NCBI GenBank assembly: GCA_963810555.1
Contig: CAWENX010000007.1
Location: 62,001-126,000 of the forward strand
Origin: G963677325 sp963810555
GTDB taxonomy: Bacteria > Bacteroidota > Bacteroidia > Bacteroidales > Prolixibacteraceae
Length of the DNA stretch: 64,000 nucleotides
Direction: 5' to 3'
The notes beneath the pieces were generated by a model. It had not been told where the DNA came from and made no database searches. It saw nothing but the letters and a program-made list of their open reading frames with translations. Each line of letters starts with the position of its first letter. Within the stretch, counting starts at the first letter, position 1. The position numbers and the translations under genes were made by a program. Below are positions 1-9,566 of the stretch, in pieces.

Positions 1-1425
1 CATGTAATTTGTTTTTGTACCAAGGCTGTATGCAAGGTCAATAAATACATTATCAACCCGATAACCAAGACCGAAGTTAACAGTGTTGAAACTGAAATCT
101 TTATTAGGCTGGGAGATTCCGTTTATTACAGATTTATACGGATTCCCGAAATATTCATATCCTGCTCTCAGGCTTAATGCATCGGTTGCCCTCAACTCAG
201 CACCCACATGAATATTACCTACAGGATTATAGATTGTATTTATTTCCTGATCTTCTGAAGCAAAGTTATAACCGTCACGGCCACTGCGCAGTTTAGCTTT
301 TGAATAATCCACATATTCATAATCAACGGAAATCAATCCTTTATCTCCAAAAAGGTAGGCTAAGCTTCCAATAAAACGGAAAGGGGTTTCCAGCTTGTAT
401 CCATAATCGCCAATTGGTGAGGATTCAGAATGTGAACCATCCGCAGCAGTGCTCACATTCTGCAGATTGGAGGACATTACCGAGTTATATGTTTCCGTAA
501 GGTCATAGAAAGTGGGGGTGTGAATTGCCGCACCCAGACGTAAACCATTTACCACCCTATAGATTAATCCAATTTTCAGGTTATATCCAAATGCTCTTGT
601 ACTTGCATAATTCATATAATCAAAATTTCCAAATCCCCCATTTTCACTGTACGTGCTTGTTTCCCTGTAATACAGGTCCTGCAGTCCGAGTGTTGCTCCG
701 AGGTAAAGTTTATTGTTAAAATTCGCGCCAGCCGAAATCGGATACTCATTGATATATCCTTCACGGTTGATTGATTGCTGCTGATTGACCAGTTCATTCT
801 GAAACAGAATTGACTGATATTGGTTACCCATGCCATTTGCATCGGGATTACTGACATCAATCAGGTAGGTCTGCCAAGCCATTTCACTTTCCCATGGAAC
901 ATTCTGATAAGGATTATTTTCAGAGAGAAGGCTGGTACTGTTTATACCGTCAGTATTGGCGGCAAAAGCGTCCATTCTTGAATAGGGAGAATTCATCGCC
1001 TGGGTAAAAACATTCTGGTTAAAACTGTTCAGCCTGTTAAATCCTACTCCAAAACTCCATGAGACTACACCGGAACCGTTACTGCCAGTTTGTGCGGCGA
1101 AGACATATCCGAAATTGCTTAAATTAAAATTAGTACTTCTGTCTTCTCCACTTTGCCCCTGGTAAGTGGTTTTTGTATTGTTCAGGTTAAGGATATTGGC
1201 TGAAAGGGAAATTTCAGGTCTCTGGTAAATGGCTATTCCCGCCGGATTGATACTGAGGGAGGAAAAGTCACCGCCAAGTGCGCCAAAGGCGTTTCCCATC
1301 GCTCTGGAACGAGCTGTTGAGCCGAAATACTCTTGTGAGAAAATCAACGCCTCATCGACATACTGAGCTGAAGCGATGGAAGTTATGCCTGCAATAGTGA
1401 AAACAATGAGCAATATCTTTTTCAT
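1..1425 (-). CDS. Outer-membrane transport protein, FadL/OmpP1-like (partial, C-terminus missing)
   Basis: The minus-strand frame is open from an ATG at 1425 to the window edge, giving at least 475 residues. It starts with a cleavable signal peptide of about 20 residues (charged MKK, hydrophobic core, ASAQ cleavage region). The mature N-terminus contains the segments STARSRAMGNAFGALGGD and SINPAG, typical of Bacteroidota FadL/OmpP1/'hemin receptor'-type barrels. The rest alternates aromatic and polar residues as in beta strands. Such proteins sit in the outer membrane and move hydrophobic or other small substrates, but the substrate cannot be read here. The gene runs the same way as the downstream lipoprotein, though the two probably have separate promoters. 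Family call likely, function unknown. Confidence 0.7.
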   Translation of the reverse strand, partial: MKKILLIVFTIAGITSIASAQYVDEALIFSQEYFGSTARSRAMGNAFGALGGDFSSLSINPAGIAIYQRPEISLSANILNLNNTKTTYQGQSGEDRSTNFNLSNFGYVFAAQTGSNGSGVVSWSFGVGFNRLNSFNQNVFTQAMNSPYSRMDAFAANTDGINSTSLLSENNPYQNVPWESEMAWQTYLIDVSNPDANGMGNQYQSILFQNELVNQQQSINREGYINEYPISAGANFNNKLYLGATLGLQDLYYRETSTYSENGGFGNFDYMNYASTRAFGYNLKIGLIYRVVNGLRLGAAIHTPTFYDLTETYNSVMSSNLQNVSTAADGSHSESSPIGDYGYKLETPFRFIGSLAYLFGDKGLISVDYEYVDYSKAKLRSGRDGYNFASEDQEINTIYNPVGNIHVGAELRATDALSLRAGYEYFGNPYKSVINGISQPNKDFSFNTVNFGLGYRVDNVFIDLAYSLGTKTNYM

Positions 1426-1496
1426 ATCATGAGATTTTAAGTTATGAATTAGCTATATAAACGAAGTTATTTCCAATTTGTTCAATTCAACTTCAA

Positions 1497-3050
1497 TTAA
1501 CGTCTGCGGCCACCGCCACCGCCAAATGAACCACCTGATGAAGAACCGCCACCGCCAAATGAACCGCCGGATGAAGAACCTCCGCTCCTAAATGATCCGC
1601 CACCGGACGAACCCCCGAAAGATGGTGCAGAATAACTGCCTGAACTTCTCGACGGTGCAGAATAAGATCCTGATGAACTGCTTCGCCCTCTGAATATTGA
1701 ACTTCCTTCACTTCTGTACGAAGGGGCTGAATACGATCCGGGTGATCCTGCTTCTGATCTCCTTTGGTAGGAATTGCCTGTACCGTAGGAAGGGCCGATA
1801 TTACGTCCCGAGTTATAAGAACTCTGCGGTTTTGCATAACGGCTGAATCCGGAACTTTCTGAAGAGGAACGTGTCTGTGGTCTGACATACATTCTTGTTC
1901 CGCCATTATTGTAAATAGCCTGAGTATTTGTTCTCGGCCTTGAATAGGTGGGAACATAACGTTGTGTTGATCCTGACAACGAACCTGATCTTGTAGTTGA
2001 CTGTCTTCCCTGTACCGGTGAAGAGGCTTCTGACCCTTGACGGGTATAAATTGTAGGCTGGTTTCGACGCAGATTTAACAAGGTTTCATTACTTCTTGTA
2101 CTTGTTGAACCCCTTTGTCCAGAAGTACTAAGTCTTGCACTCCTTAAGGCATTCTGATCGACTGTGTATCGCGTACCGGCACGACGGGTTGATAAAGAAC
2201 CCGAAGAGATTGTACCTTGTCTTCCGGATAAGGTGGTATTTGCTGAACCGGTTGAAGTTCTGACTGATGCTGAAGTAAATCCCTGTCTTCCTGATTGTAA
2301 TCCTAATGTGCTGCCTCCGTAATTGACAGCGCCGGAAGTTCCTGCAAGACGTCCCCTATAGTTCTGTCGACCGTAATAAAAGCCATTTCCGTTTGCAGAA
2401 TATCCTCCGTCCCAGTAATTGTTTCCCCAGTATCCGCCGTAATATCCTCCCCCATAAGGATATCCTCCATAGTAGTAAGGGTAGGCTCCCCAACCAAGAC
2501 CCCAACTGTAATACCACGGATCATACCATCCACCATACCCTCCACCATACCAGTAAGGGTTGTACCAGCTTGAATAAAGGCCTCCGTACCAGCCTCCCCA
2601 ACCAAGACCATATCCGAAGTTCCAGCCGAATCCTCCATAATTCCATTGATCCCAGAAGGGATCGTAAAAGTAAGGATCTATATATAACCTGATCTTTGTT
2701 GTGTAATCGGTTTCGCCGGGTTCACTATAATCTTCGATGATATTTTTAAGATCTTCATCATTGGTTCCTGCAATTGAATCCGTATTTTCCTGAGAAGCGT
2801 TATTATTGCTCTGGTTAAAGTATTCGTCCACGATCCGGGAAGCCATTTCCTTTTTTGTTTCCGACTGAACTGCAGCAGGTTTTTGTTGAGATTCTGCTGC
2901 AGGAGGGGTATTTACCACGGCTGCAGGGTGTTTATTACCAGGGGTATAATACACGTCGTCGGTGTAACCTCCCGATGTCACCTGTTGACCGGTTGTGCAG
3001 GCACCCCATAAGAGCGCCACGATCGAAAGTATCCTTAAACGGTTTTTCAT
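1497..3050 (-). CDS. Gly/Ser/Tyr/Trp-rich surface lipoprotein of unknown function
   Basis: A 517-residue protein with a short N-terminal hydrophobic segment ending in a lipobox-like LLWGAC (Cys at about residue 18), so probably lipid-anchored. Residues about 30-120 are polar and acidic. Residues about 125-230 are extremely rich in Tyr, Gly and Trp (repeated YGG, WYG, YYGG). The remainder is Ser/Arg/Gly-rich, and the last 80 residues consist of SGGSF and GGGGSS repeats ending in GGGRRR. No catalytic domain is recognisable. The composition resembles low-complexity adhesive or cell-surface proteins. It is divergent from proS across a short intergenic region. In-frame, unbroken and strongly repetitive, it is a real gene despite the low complexity. 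Confidence 0.75.
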   Translation of the reverse strand: MKNRLRILSIVALLWGACTTGQQVTSGGYTDDVYYTPGNKHPAAVVNTPPAAESQQKPAAVQSETKKEMASRIVDEYFNQSNNNASQENTDSIAGTNDEDLKNIIEDYSEPGETDYTTKIRLYIDPYFYDPFWDQWNYGGFGWNFGYGLGWGGWYGGLYSSWYNPYWYGGGYGGWYDPWYYSWGLGWGAYPYYYGGYPYGGGYYGGYWGNNYWDGGYSANGNGFYYGRQNYRGRLAGTSGAVNYGGSTLGLQSGRQGFTSASVRTSTGSANTTLSGRQGTISSGSLSTRRAGTRYTVDQNALRSARLSTSGQRGSTSTRSNETLLNLRRNQPTIYTRQGSEASSPVQGRQSTTRSGSLSGSTQRYVPTYSRPRTNTQAIYNNGGTRMYVRPQTRSSSESSGFSRYAKPQSSYNSGRNIGPSYGTGNSYQRRSEAGSPGSYSAPSYRSEGSSIFRGRSSSSGSYSAPSRSSGSYSAPSFGGSSGGGSFRSGGSSSGGSFGGGGSSSGGSFGGGGGRRR

Positions 3051-3093
3051 GATTAGTTCTCCTTTTATGTTTAAATATTCCTCAAGTTTTCAC

Positions 3094-3101
3094 TATTTTT
3101 G
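3094..3101 (+). promoter_or_regulatory. Bacteroidota-type -7 box upstream of proS
   Basis: TATTTTTG fits the Bacteroidota TAnnTTTG -7 consensus. I see no convincing TTTG -33 box at the usual spacing. An upstream in-frame ATG at 3099 overlaps this box, which argues that translation starts at the later ATG (3153). Confidence 0.45.
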
Positions 3102-3152
3102 CACATTGCAATCCATCAAATATTAAGCAAATATTATACCAAAGATACAATA

Positions 3153-4628
3153 ATGGCAAAGGTTCTCACTACAAAAGAAGAAAATTATTCACAATGGTAC
3201 AATGATATTGTAACCAAGGCTGAACTTGCTGAAAATTCAGCAGTAAGGGGATGCATGGTAATCAAGCCTTACGGTTATGCCATCTGGGAAAAAATGCAGG
3301 CTCAGCTTGACAAAATGTTCAAAGATACCGGGCACGTGAATGCTTATTTTCCTCTTTTCATCCCGAAATCTTATTTTTCCAAAGAGGCTGCTCATGTTGA
3401 AGGTTTTGCCAAGGAATGCGCCGTCGTCACACATTACCGACTCAAAAATGATGCCAAAAGCGGGGAAGTGATCGTCGATCCAGAGGCAAAGCTTGAAGAG
3501 GAATTAATTATCAGGCCAACTTCGGAGACGATTATATGGGATACTTATAAAAACTGGATACAGTCTTACCGCGACCTTCCGATCCTCATCAATCAGTGGG
3601 CCAATGTAGTGCGATGGGAAATGCGGACAAGGATGTTCCTCCGTACAACAGAATTTTTATGGCAGGAAGGTCATACTGCTCATGAAACAAGAGGGGAGGC
3701 CTTTGACGAGACTGTTCGCATGCTTGATGTATATGCGCAGTTTGCTGAGGATTATATGGCTATGCCCATAATCAAAGGGTCAAAGACGCCAAACGAACGT
3801 TTTGCAGGAGCCTTGGAGACATTCAGTATTGAAGCAATGATGCAGGATGGAAAGGCGCTTCAATCGGGGACTTCGCATTTCCTGGGACAGAATTTTGCAA
3901 GGGCTTTCGATGTGCAGTTCTCTTCACGAGAAGGGAAACAGGAATATGTATGGTCAACCTCCTGGGGAGTGTCAACCCGGTTGATCGGTGCATTAATCAT
4001 GGCACATTCGGATAACGACGGTCTTGTTCTCCCTCCGAGGCTTGCACCTTATCAGGTTGTGATTGTGCCTATATACAAAAGCCTCGAACAGCTTTCCGAA
4101 ATTTCAGTAAAGGTGAAGGAGATTATTCCCCGCCTTCAGGCAAGAGGTATAAGTGTTAAGTATGATGATCGCGATTCACAGAGACCGGGATGGAAATTTG
4201 CTGAATATGAATTGAAAGGGGTACCCGTGCGACTTGCAATAGGTCCCCGTGACATCGAAAACGGGACCATTGAGGTATCACGCAGAGATACGCTCGAAAA
4301 GAAAGTTGAAAAAAGTGAAAATATTGAACTGAAAATAGAAGCGCTGCTGGAGGAAATTCAGAAAAATATCTATGCCAAAGCTTTGAAATTCAGAGAAGAG
4401 AATACATGGAAAGCGGATACATATGAAGAGTTTAAAGAACTCATCAGAACCACAGGCGGTTTTATTCTTGCCCATTGGGATGGAACTACAGAAACAGAAG
4501 AACTGATCAAGGAAGAAACCAAAGCAACTATCCGCTGCATTCCATTTGATACACCAGAGGAGGAAGGAAAGTGCATGGTGACAGGCCGTCCTTCGAAGAG
4601 GAGGGTGCTTTTTGCTGTTGCATACTAA
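3153..4628 (+). CDS. proS: Prolyl-tRNA synthetase, archaeal/eukaryote type
   Basis: Charges tRNA-Pro with proline in the cytoplasm. The 491-residue product beginning MAKVLTTKEENYSQW is a class IIa synthetase of the short archaeal/eukaryotic type without the bacterial editing insertion. Motif 2 is seen around RWEMRTRMFLRTTEFLWQ, and the adenylate-site region IRPTSETIIW and the motif 3 region STRLIGALIMAHSDNDG are intact. The C-terminal zinc-binding-like domain ends in Tyr, as is usual for this subtype. I chose ATG 3153 over the in-frame ATG at 3099 because the latter lies in the promoter. Single gene followed by a long non-coding stretch. Confidence 0.95.
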   Translation: MAKVLTTKEENYSQWYNDIVTKAELAENSAVRGCMVIKPYGYAIWEKMQAQLDKMFKDTGHVNAYFPLFIPKSYFSKEAAHVEGFAKECAVVTHYRLKNDAKSGEVIVDPEAKLEEELIIRPTSETIIWDTYKNWIQSYRDLPILINQWANVVRWEMRTRMFLRTTEFLWQEGHTAHETRGEAFDETVRMLDVYAQFAEDYMAMPIIKGSKTPNERFAGALETFSIEAMMQDGKALQSGTSHFLGQNFARAFDVQFSSREGKQEYVWSTSWGVSTRLIGALIMAHSDNDGLVLPPRLAPYQVVIVPIYKSLEQLSEISVKVKEIIPRLQARGISVKYDDRDSQRPGWKFAEYELKGVPVRLAIGPRDIENGTIEVSRRDTLEKKVEKSENIELKIEALLEEIQKNIYAKALKFREENTWKADTYEEFKELIRTTGGFILAHWDGTTETEELIKEETKATIRCIPFDTPEEEGKCMVTGRPSKRRVLFAVAY

Positions 4629-5644
4629 ATAATTCTCCACATATTCCATGGTTTTTTAAATATGTGGGACAAGTTATAATGCAGGGAAAATACTTGACAT
4701 AGTTAAATTCTTTTCCACGATAGGTTGACAATCTGACCTGTTTGACATTTATGATTCCAGGCAGACTTGCGTTAATAATTGCCAAAGAATTATTTACTTT
4801 TAGGTAAATCTATTTGAGGATAAGATAAACCCACCCTTATTTGTTTCAACAATATAAGAAATGCTGAAAATAAAATTGGCAGGAAATACTACACCATAAC
4901 ACATGGTTTTAGAAATAACTGCATATGAATCTTTTTACTGTTTTTAAGAAGATATGAAAAAAGTCTCCCCCATAATAAAAACGGATGCCCTCCACGAGAA
5001 TGCAGAGGGCAAAGCCGAAGTTCAAAAAACTAACCTAAATTGTAAAAGCCCACCAAATGTATGGAAAATATTCCAAATATTCATTACAAAATCATACAAA
5101 ATAAAATTTAAAGAAAATTAATGGAGAGAATTAATTTCCCTATGTTTTTTTCTCAGCACTTTTAATTTTTGTTCCTGATCTTTCAAATCATTACTACCAA
5201 GAAATTCTAAAGATTTTTGCCATAATCTTCAATAAATTCGATTTTCCCGGAAGTTTTCAACTTCGATTTCTGATATTTCAATGAGAGATCGTATGAACCA
5301 ATAATGGTTTTCCAGTAAAGGAAAGCTGCCTTTCTTTAGGATGTAACAGGTTTATTACTAAGCAGTTATAGTTAATCAGGAAAATCATGGTATTTTCTCA
5401 TAGTCAAACGCTTTGGTTTAGTCTCAACAAATATAGTAAACAAAATCAATTTTATCAAAAAGGGAAGAAAATTTTTACTTGATTATCAGAATATTAATGA
5501 AACGAAATAATATTTCTAATGTAACTAAATTTGTCAGGAAGTAGCAATAAGGATGTCCAACAAGACCAAAATCGTGACCTCATATGTTTCTTCCGATAAA
5601 AAATAATAACTTTCGATAAGATTTAAAAGTAAAGAAGAACAGGC
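4629..5644. other. Long non-coding interval with one leader-like hairpin
   Basis: About 1 kb of AT-rich sequence without a supportable gene. At 4986-5011 a 7-bp stem (TGCCCTC/GAGGGCA) with a 12-nt loop is preceded by a C-run and followed by CTAACCTAAA. This arrangement resembles the untranslated leaders in front of many Bacteroidota outer-membrane nutrient-uptake genes, but no such gene follows, so it may be a leftover leader. No other structure is evident. Confidence 0.4.
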
Positions 5645-6892
5645 ATGAAGGAAAAAGTTAAAGATCGTTTTTTACGTTATGTTACTTATGATACACAATC
5701 AAATCCGCGTACAAAAGTAACACCGAGCACCCCGGGGCAAATGGTTTTTGCTAAAATGTTGGGGGAGGAGCTTAAACAAATCGGGATGAGTGAGGTAGAA
5801 GTTGATGGAAACGGTTATGTTATGGCGACACTGCCTTCAAATGACCAGAAAAATGCACCGGTTATTGGGTTTATTGCCCATATGGATACAAGTCCTGATT
5901 TTACGGGGAATAATGTAACTCCGCGAATTGTTGAATCTTATCCCGGGGGAGATATTATTTTGGACAGGGATGATAGTATTATCATGTCACCATCAATATT
6001 TCCTGAACTGGAAGCTTACAAGGGGCAGGACATTATAGTTACGAACGGAAAGACACTCCTTGGAGCTGATGATAAAGCAGGAGTGGCAGAGATCATGACG
6101 GCTGTGGAATTTCTTATCTTAAATCCCGGGATAAAGCACGGGAAAATAAGGATAGCCTTTACTCCGGATGAAGAGATAGGGCAGGGAGCAGATCATTTTG
6201 ACGTAAAGAAATTCGGAGCTGATTTTGCTTATACAATAGATGGCGGAGAGATTGGGGAATTGGAAACCGAAAATTTCAATGCCGCAGGGGCCAACGTTGT
6301 AATCCACGGCATTAGTGTACATCCGGGGTATGCAAAGAACAAGATGAAAAATTCGATGCTTATTGCCAGTCGCTTTATATCGATGATACCGCAACTGGAA
6401 ACCCCTGAAAATTCAGAAGGGTACCAGGGATTTTACCATCTGACCAGATTGCATGGAGAGATAGAGTGTACAGAGATTGAATATATTATTAGAGATTTTG
6501 ATATGGAAAGATTCGAGGAACGCAAAAGGGTGGTAAAGGAAGCTACTGAAAAGATCAATTATCTTTACGGGAAAGGAACTGCTGAACTAACTCTAAAGGA
6601 CCAGTACTATAATATGCGTAAGATTATAGAGCAGGTAAACTTTGTGGCTGATATAGCTGAAAATGCGATCAGAAATTGTGGAATCATACCTAAAATGGTT
6701 CCTGTAAGGGGAGGAACTGATGGAGCAAGGTTGTCATTTATGGGATTACCATGTCCGAATATTTTTGCTGGAGGACATAATTTTCACGGCAAGTTCGAAT
6801 ATATTCCCGTTCCCTCCATGGAGAAAGCCTGCCAGGTAATAATTGAGATAGCCAGGATAGTTGGAGAAAGGGGGACAGCAGGTGAGAAGTGA
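5645..6892 (+). CDS. pepT: Peptidase T (tripeptide aminopeptidase)
   Basis: Releases N-terminal residues from tripeptides in the cytoplasm; M20B dinuclear zinc peptidase. The 415-residue length matches the family. Visible zinc and catalytic residues: His79 and Asp81 in AHMDTSPD, Asp142 in LGADDKAG, Glu176-Glu177 in TPDEEIGQG, Asp199 in TIDGGEIGE, and the late His in AGGHNFHGKFE. The ATG at 5645 directly precedes the expected N-terminus (MKEKVKDRFLRYVTYDTQS). Monocistronic, with tilS 156 bp downstream on the same strand. Confidence 0.95.
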   Translation: MKEKVKDRFLRYVTYDTQSNPRTKVTPSTPGQMVFAKMLGEELKQIGMSEVEVDGNGYVMATLPSNDQKNAPVIGFIAHMDTSPDFTGNNVTPRIVESYPGGDIILDRDDSIIMSPSIFPELEAYKGQDIIVTNGKTLLGADDKAGVAEIMTAVEFLILNPGIKHGKIRIAFTPDEEIGQGADHFDVKKFGADFAYTIDGGEIGELETENFNAAGANVVIHGISVHPGYAKNKMKNSMLIASRFISMIPQLETPENSEGYQGFYHLTRLHGEIECTEIEYIIRDFDMERFEERKRVVKEATEKINYLYGKGTAELTLKDQYYNMRKIIEQVNFVADIAENAIRNCGIIPKMVPVRGGTDGARLSFMGLPCPNIFAGGHNFHGKFEYIPVPSMEKACQVIIEIARIVGERGTAGEK

Positions 6893-7048
6893 ATGATAAA
6901 CAGTAATCGGTGAACAATAAAATAATAAAAAGAACTCTACAATCACTTTTATGAAATTCGTCCAAAATTCGTGCAATCAGACATTCATCATTCATAAATA
7001 ATAATTCAGAACTATTTTTTTATCTTTAACTGCCATAATGATATAAGA

Positions 7049-8374
7049 ATGCTGAGAAGCTTTATCAAATATATTGAAGACAATGCCTTATTTACCACCG
7101 AAGATACTATTCTAATCGGGGTGAGTGGAGGTATTGATTCAGCAGTTTTGTTTGATCTTCTTAATAAGGCAGGATTTTCAACAGGGATTGCCCATTGTAA
7201 CTTTAAACTTAGGGATACCGAATCGGATAAAGACGAAGCTTTTGTTGAAAATCTTGCAAGAAAATACCAGCGGCCATTTTATATAAAGTCATTCGATACA
7301 AAGAAATATGCTTCAGAGAAAGGTATATCCATTGAAATGGCTGCCAGAGAACTGCGATATAATTGGTTCGAAGAGATAAGACATAAACATCATTATGACC
7401 GGATAGCTGTTGCTCATCACAGGGATGACCAGATGGAGACATTTTTCCTCAACCTTGCAAGAGGGACGGGAATTTCAGGATTGACAGGAATGAAACCTGT
7501 AAACGGTAAAATCGTACGGCCTTTACTTTATGCCTCTCGCAACGAAATAGTCCAATATTGCAAAAAGAACCATCTTGAATTTCGTGAGGATTCATCCAAT
7601 GAGAATACTGAAATTCAACGCAATAAAATCCGTCATATGATAATTCCTTTAATGGAAGAACTTAATCCTTCGTTCAGGGAAGGGCTGATGCGGACAATGG
7701 AGAACCTGCAGGGTATACACAAGATCCAACAAACAGAAATTGCAAATGAATGGGAGCGTATTGTTGTCAGAAAAGGACCGGATTATTACCTTTCTATTGA
7801 AGAACTAAAACTTCTCAATCCCCTTCCAACATATCTTTTTGAATTTCTAAAGCCATTTCATTTCAATAATGAGGTAATAAGCGACATTGTCACATCCCTC
7901 GACAGTGTATCCGGAAAACAATTTTTATCGCCTACACACCGTCTTGTCCGTGATCGTGAAACACTGATTGTTACTTTACTGGCATCAGAAGAAAAGAAGA
8001 CTTATTATCTCGATGCCAATTGCAGTGAAATATGCTGTCCTGTTAAAATGAAAGTTACCCTCCTGGAAAAAAGATATGAATACGAGATACCGGAATCAGC
8101 GAAGATAGCCTGTATTGATCTGGATAAAGTTCAATTTCCCATGATCATCCGTTGCTGGCTGAAGGGGGATTATTTCAGACCTTTAGGAATGACCGGAATG
8201 AAGAAGTTAAGTGATTTTTTTGTGGATCAGAAGATGAGTCTTCCGGAGAAGGAGAAAACATGGATACTTGCCAACGGTGAACAGGTTGTATGGGTAATCG
8301 GCAGAAGATTAGACGACCGTTATAAAATCACTTCCCGTACTAAAAATATCCTTCTTCTGGAATTAATCGGCTAA
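7049..8374 (+). CDS. tilS: tRNA(Ile)-lysidine synthetase
   Basis: Converts C34 of tRNA-Ile(CAU) to lysidine so that it reads AUA. The N-terminal PP-loop ATP pyrophosphatase motif SGGIDS lies at residues 26-31, followed by family segments AHCNFKLR, AHHRDDQMETFFLNLARGTG and EDSSNENTEIQRNKIRH. The C-terminal TilS domain is recognised by LKGDYFRPLGMTGMKKLSDFF near residues 370-395. At 441 residues it is the full two-domain form. A near-consensus -7 element (TATCTTTA, 7021-7028) precedes the start. Confidence 0.95.
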   Translation: MLRSFIKYIEDNALFTTEDTILIGVSGGIDSAVLFDLLNKAGFSTGIAHCNFKLRDTESDKDEAFVENLARKYQRPFYIKSFDTKKYASEKGISIEMAARELRYNWFEEIRHKHHYDRIAVAHHRDDQMETFFLNLARGTGISGLTGMKPVNGKIVRPLLYASRNEIVQYCKKNHLEFREDSSNENTEIQRNKIRHMIIPLMEELNPSFREGLMRTMENLQGIHKIQQTEIANEWERIVVRKGPDYYLSIEELKLLNPLPTYLFEFLKPFHFNNEVISDIVTSLDSVSGKQFLSPTHRLVRDRETLIVTLLASEEKKTYYLDANCSEICCPVKMKVTLLEKRYEYEIPESAKIACIDLDKVQFPMIIRCWLKGDYFRPLGMTGMKKLSDFFVDQKMSLPEKEKTWILANGEQVVWVIGRRLDDRYKITSRTKNILLLELIG

Positions 8375-8631
8375 AAATATGTCAATTGTATTTTTCCCGT
8401 CGTAGTAAACTATGTAAGAAATTTATTCCCCTGGATTTTTGCGATTTTCTTTCACATTTCAAAACTTATGATTTTATAAATATAATTTGGGCTATTTGCA
8501 GGATAAAACTTTTCGAATTTCAGTGATGTTATCTTAATCACATTGCAGGATTAAGTCCCAAAAACCTAAAAAAAATCTGGTGATAACTCTGTTTTTATTA
8601 TCAGTTCCCGAAGTAACAATCGAATCATTAT

Positions 8632-9108
8632 AAGCTTGGTCGGCTGGATGAATCGGAAACCAATGAGCAGAAAAAACTCTTGGGCAAGCGGATTGAATAA
8701 TTGCTTGTAAATGTTGGAAATACGCTATCCATAAATGGTTCAGGAGAGCAGATTGAGCAACTTGCCCATTATTATTTTGAAGAGATAAGAAATAAAGAGC
8801 TGTAAGACATCAAGCCGGGCAAAGCCGAATGGGAAACCGTTAACCTGTTCACTATGAAGAATAAGGATGCACGAGAGATAGGTACCGAATAGTTATGGAA
8901 GTAGGTCTTTGATCTATTGGGTATTGGTTATTTTCTTTGGCAATCAGGTTGGAAAGAAGATAAAATAGTGCTGGACACAACCCACATCATAAGCAGGGCC
9001 GTCTATCCGGACTCCAAGCTAAAAGCGGTTTCCTATTTCAATGCCCCCCGCAGGTACGAAATGTCGGTAAACATAAAAACCAATCCGGCACAGATTGTTA
9101 AAATATAA
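8632..9108 (+). pseudogene. IS1634-family-like transposase relic
   Basis: One reading frame carries a transposase-like protein interrupted by at least four in-frame stops (near 8698, 8803, 8890 and 8902). The segments LGRLDESETNEQKKLLGKRIE, HYYFEEIRNKEL and LDTTHIISRAVYPDSKLKAVS resemble the region before and around the first catalytic Asp of IS1634/IS4-superfamily transposases. Both ends of the IS are missing and no terminal inverted repeats are visible. The uninterrupted frame with only nonsense changes suggests decay by point mutation after a large deletion. The relic ends directly against a truncated barrel gene. Confidence 0.6.
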
Positions 9109-9112
9109 TCAG

Positions 9113-9566
9113 ATGATTGTCTCTGTCAGTCTGAGCCAGGCTCAAATTGCAAAGAATGCAATGGGTTTGCGTTTCGGAGGAGGGAATGGTTATGGTCCCG
9201 AGATATCCTACCAGCGCGGATTGAGGAATATAAACAGGCTGGAGTTTGATCTGGGCCTTAATTCGGGGCGATCATTACCAGGCCTGGGCTTTAACATGGT
9301 TGTATCAATGGGTGTGGAACATTGATAAAGGATTTAACTGGTATGCCGGCGCCGGCGGTATAATCGGTTCATGGAGCTGGTACAACAGTTATCTCGGATC
9401 AAATAGCGGGGGAACCTTTCTTGCTGCTGCCGGTGATATTGGTATTGAATATTCCTTCCCCATCGGAATTCAGCTTTCACTTTATGCAAGGCCCGCAATA
9501 AATCTTCTGAATAACGGGGATTACGTCACCACCGTTGGATTTGGCATTCGGTATAAATTCAGATAG
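9113..9566 (+). pseudogene. Truncated, frameshifted small outer-membrane barrel protein
   Basis: The first frame (to 9325) gives the end of a signal peptide (VSVSLSQAQ), then a barrel-like sequence (LRFGGGNGYGPEISYQRGL). The second frame (to 9566) continues with WNIDKGFNWYAGAGGIIG and ends GFGIRYKFR, a typical outer-membrane barrel C-terminus. The frames exchange near 9300. The start of the signal peptide appears lost at the junction with the upstream transposase relic. It looks like an eight-stranded OmpW/opacity-type barrel of about 165 residues, but the family is not certain. Confidence 0.6.

Noticed and set aside
8632..9108. Alternative genetic code (stop codons read as sense)
   Set aside because: All housekeeping genes use standard stops at their expected ends; stops occur inside frames only in relics.
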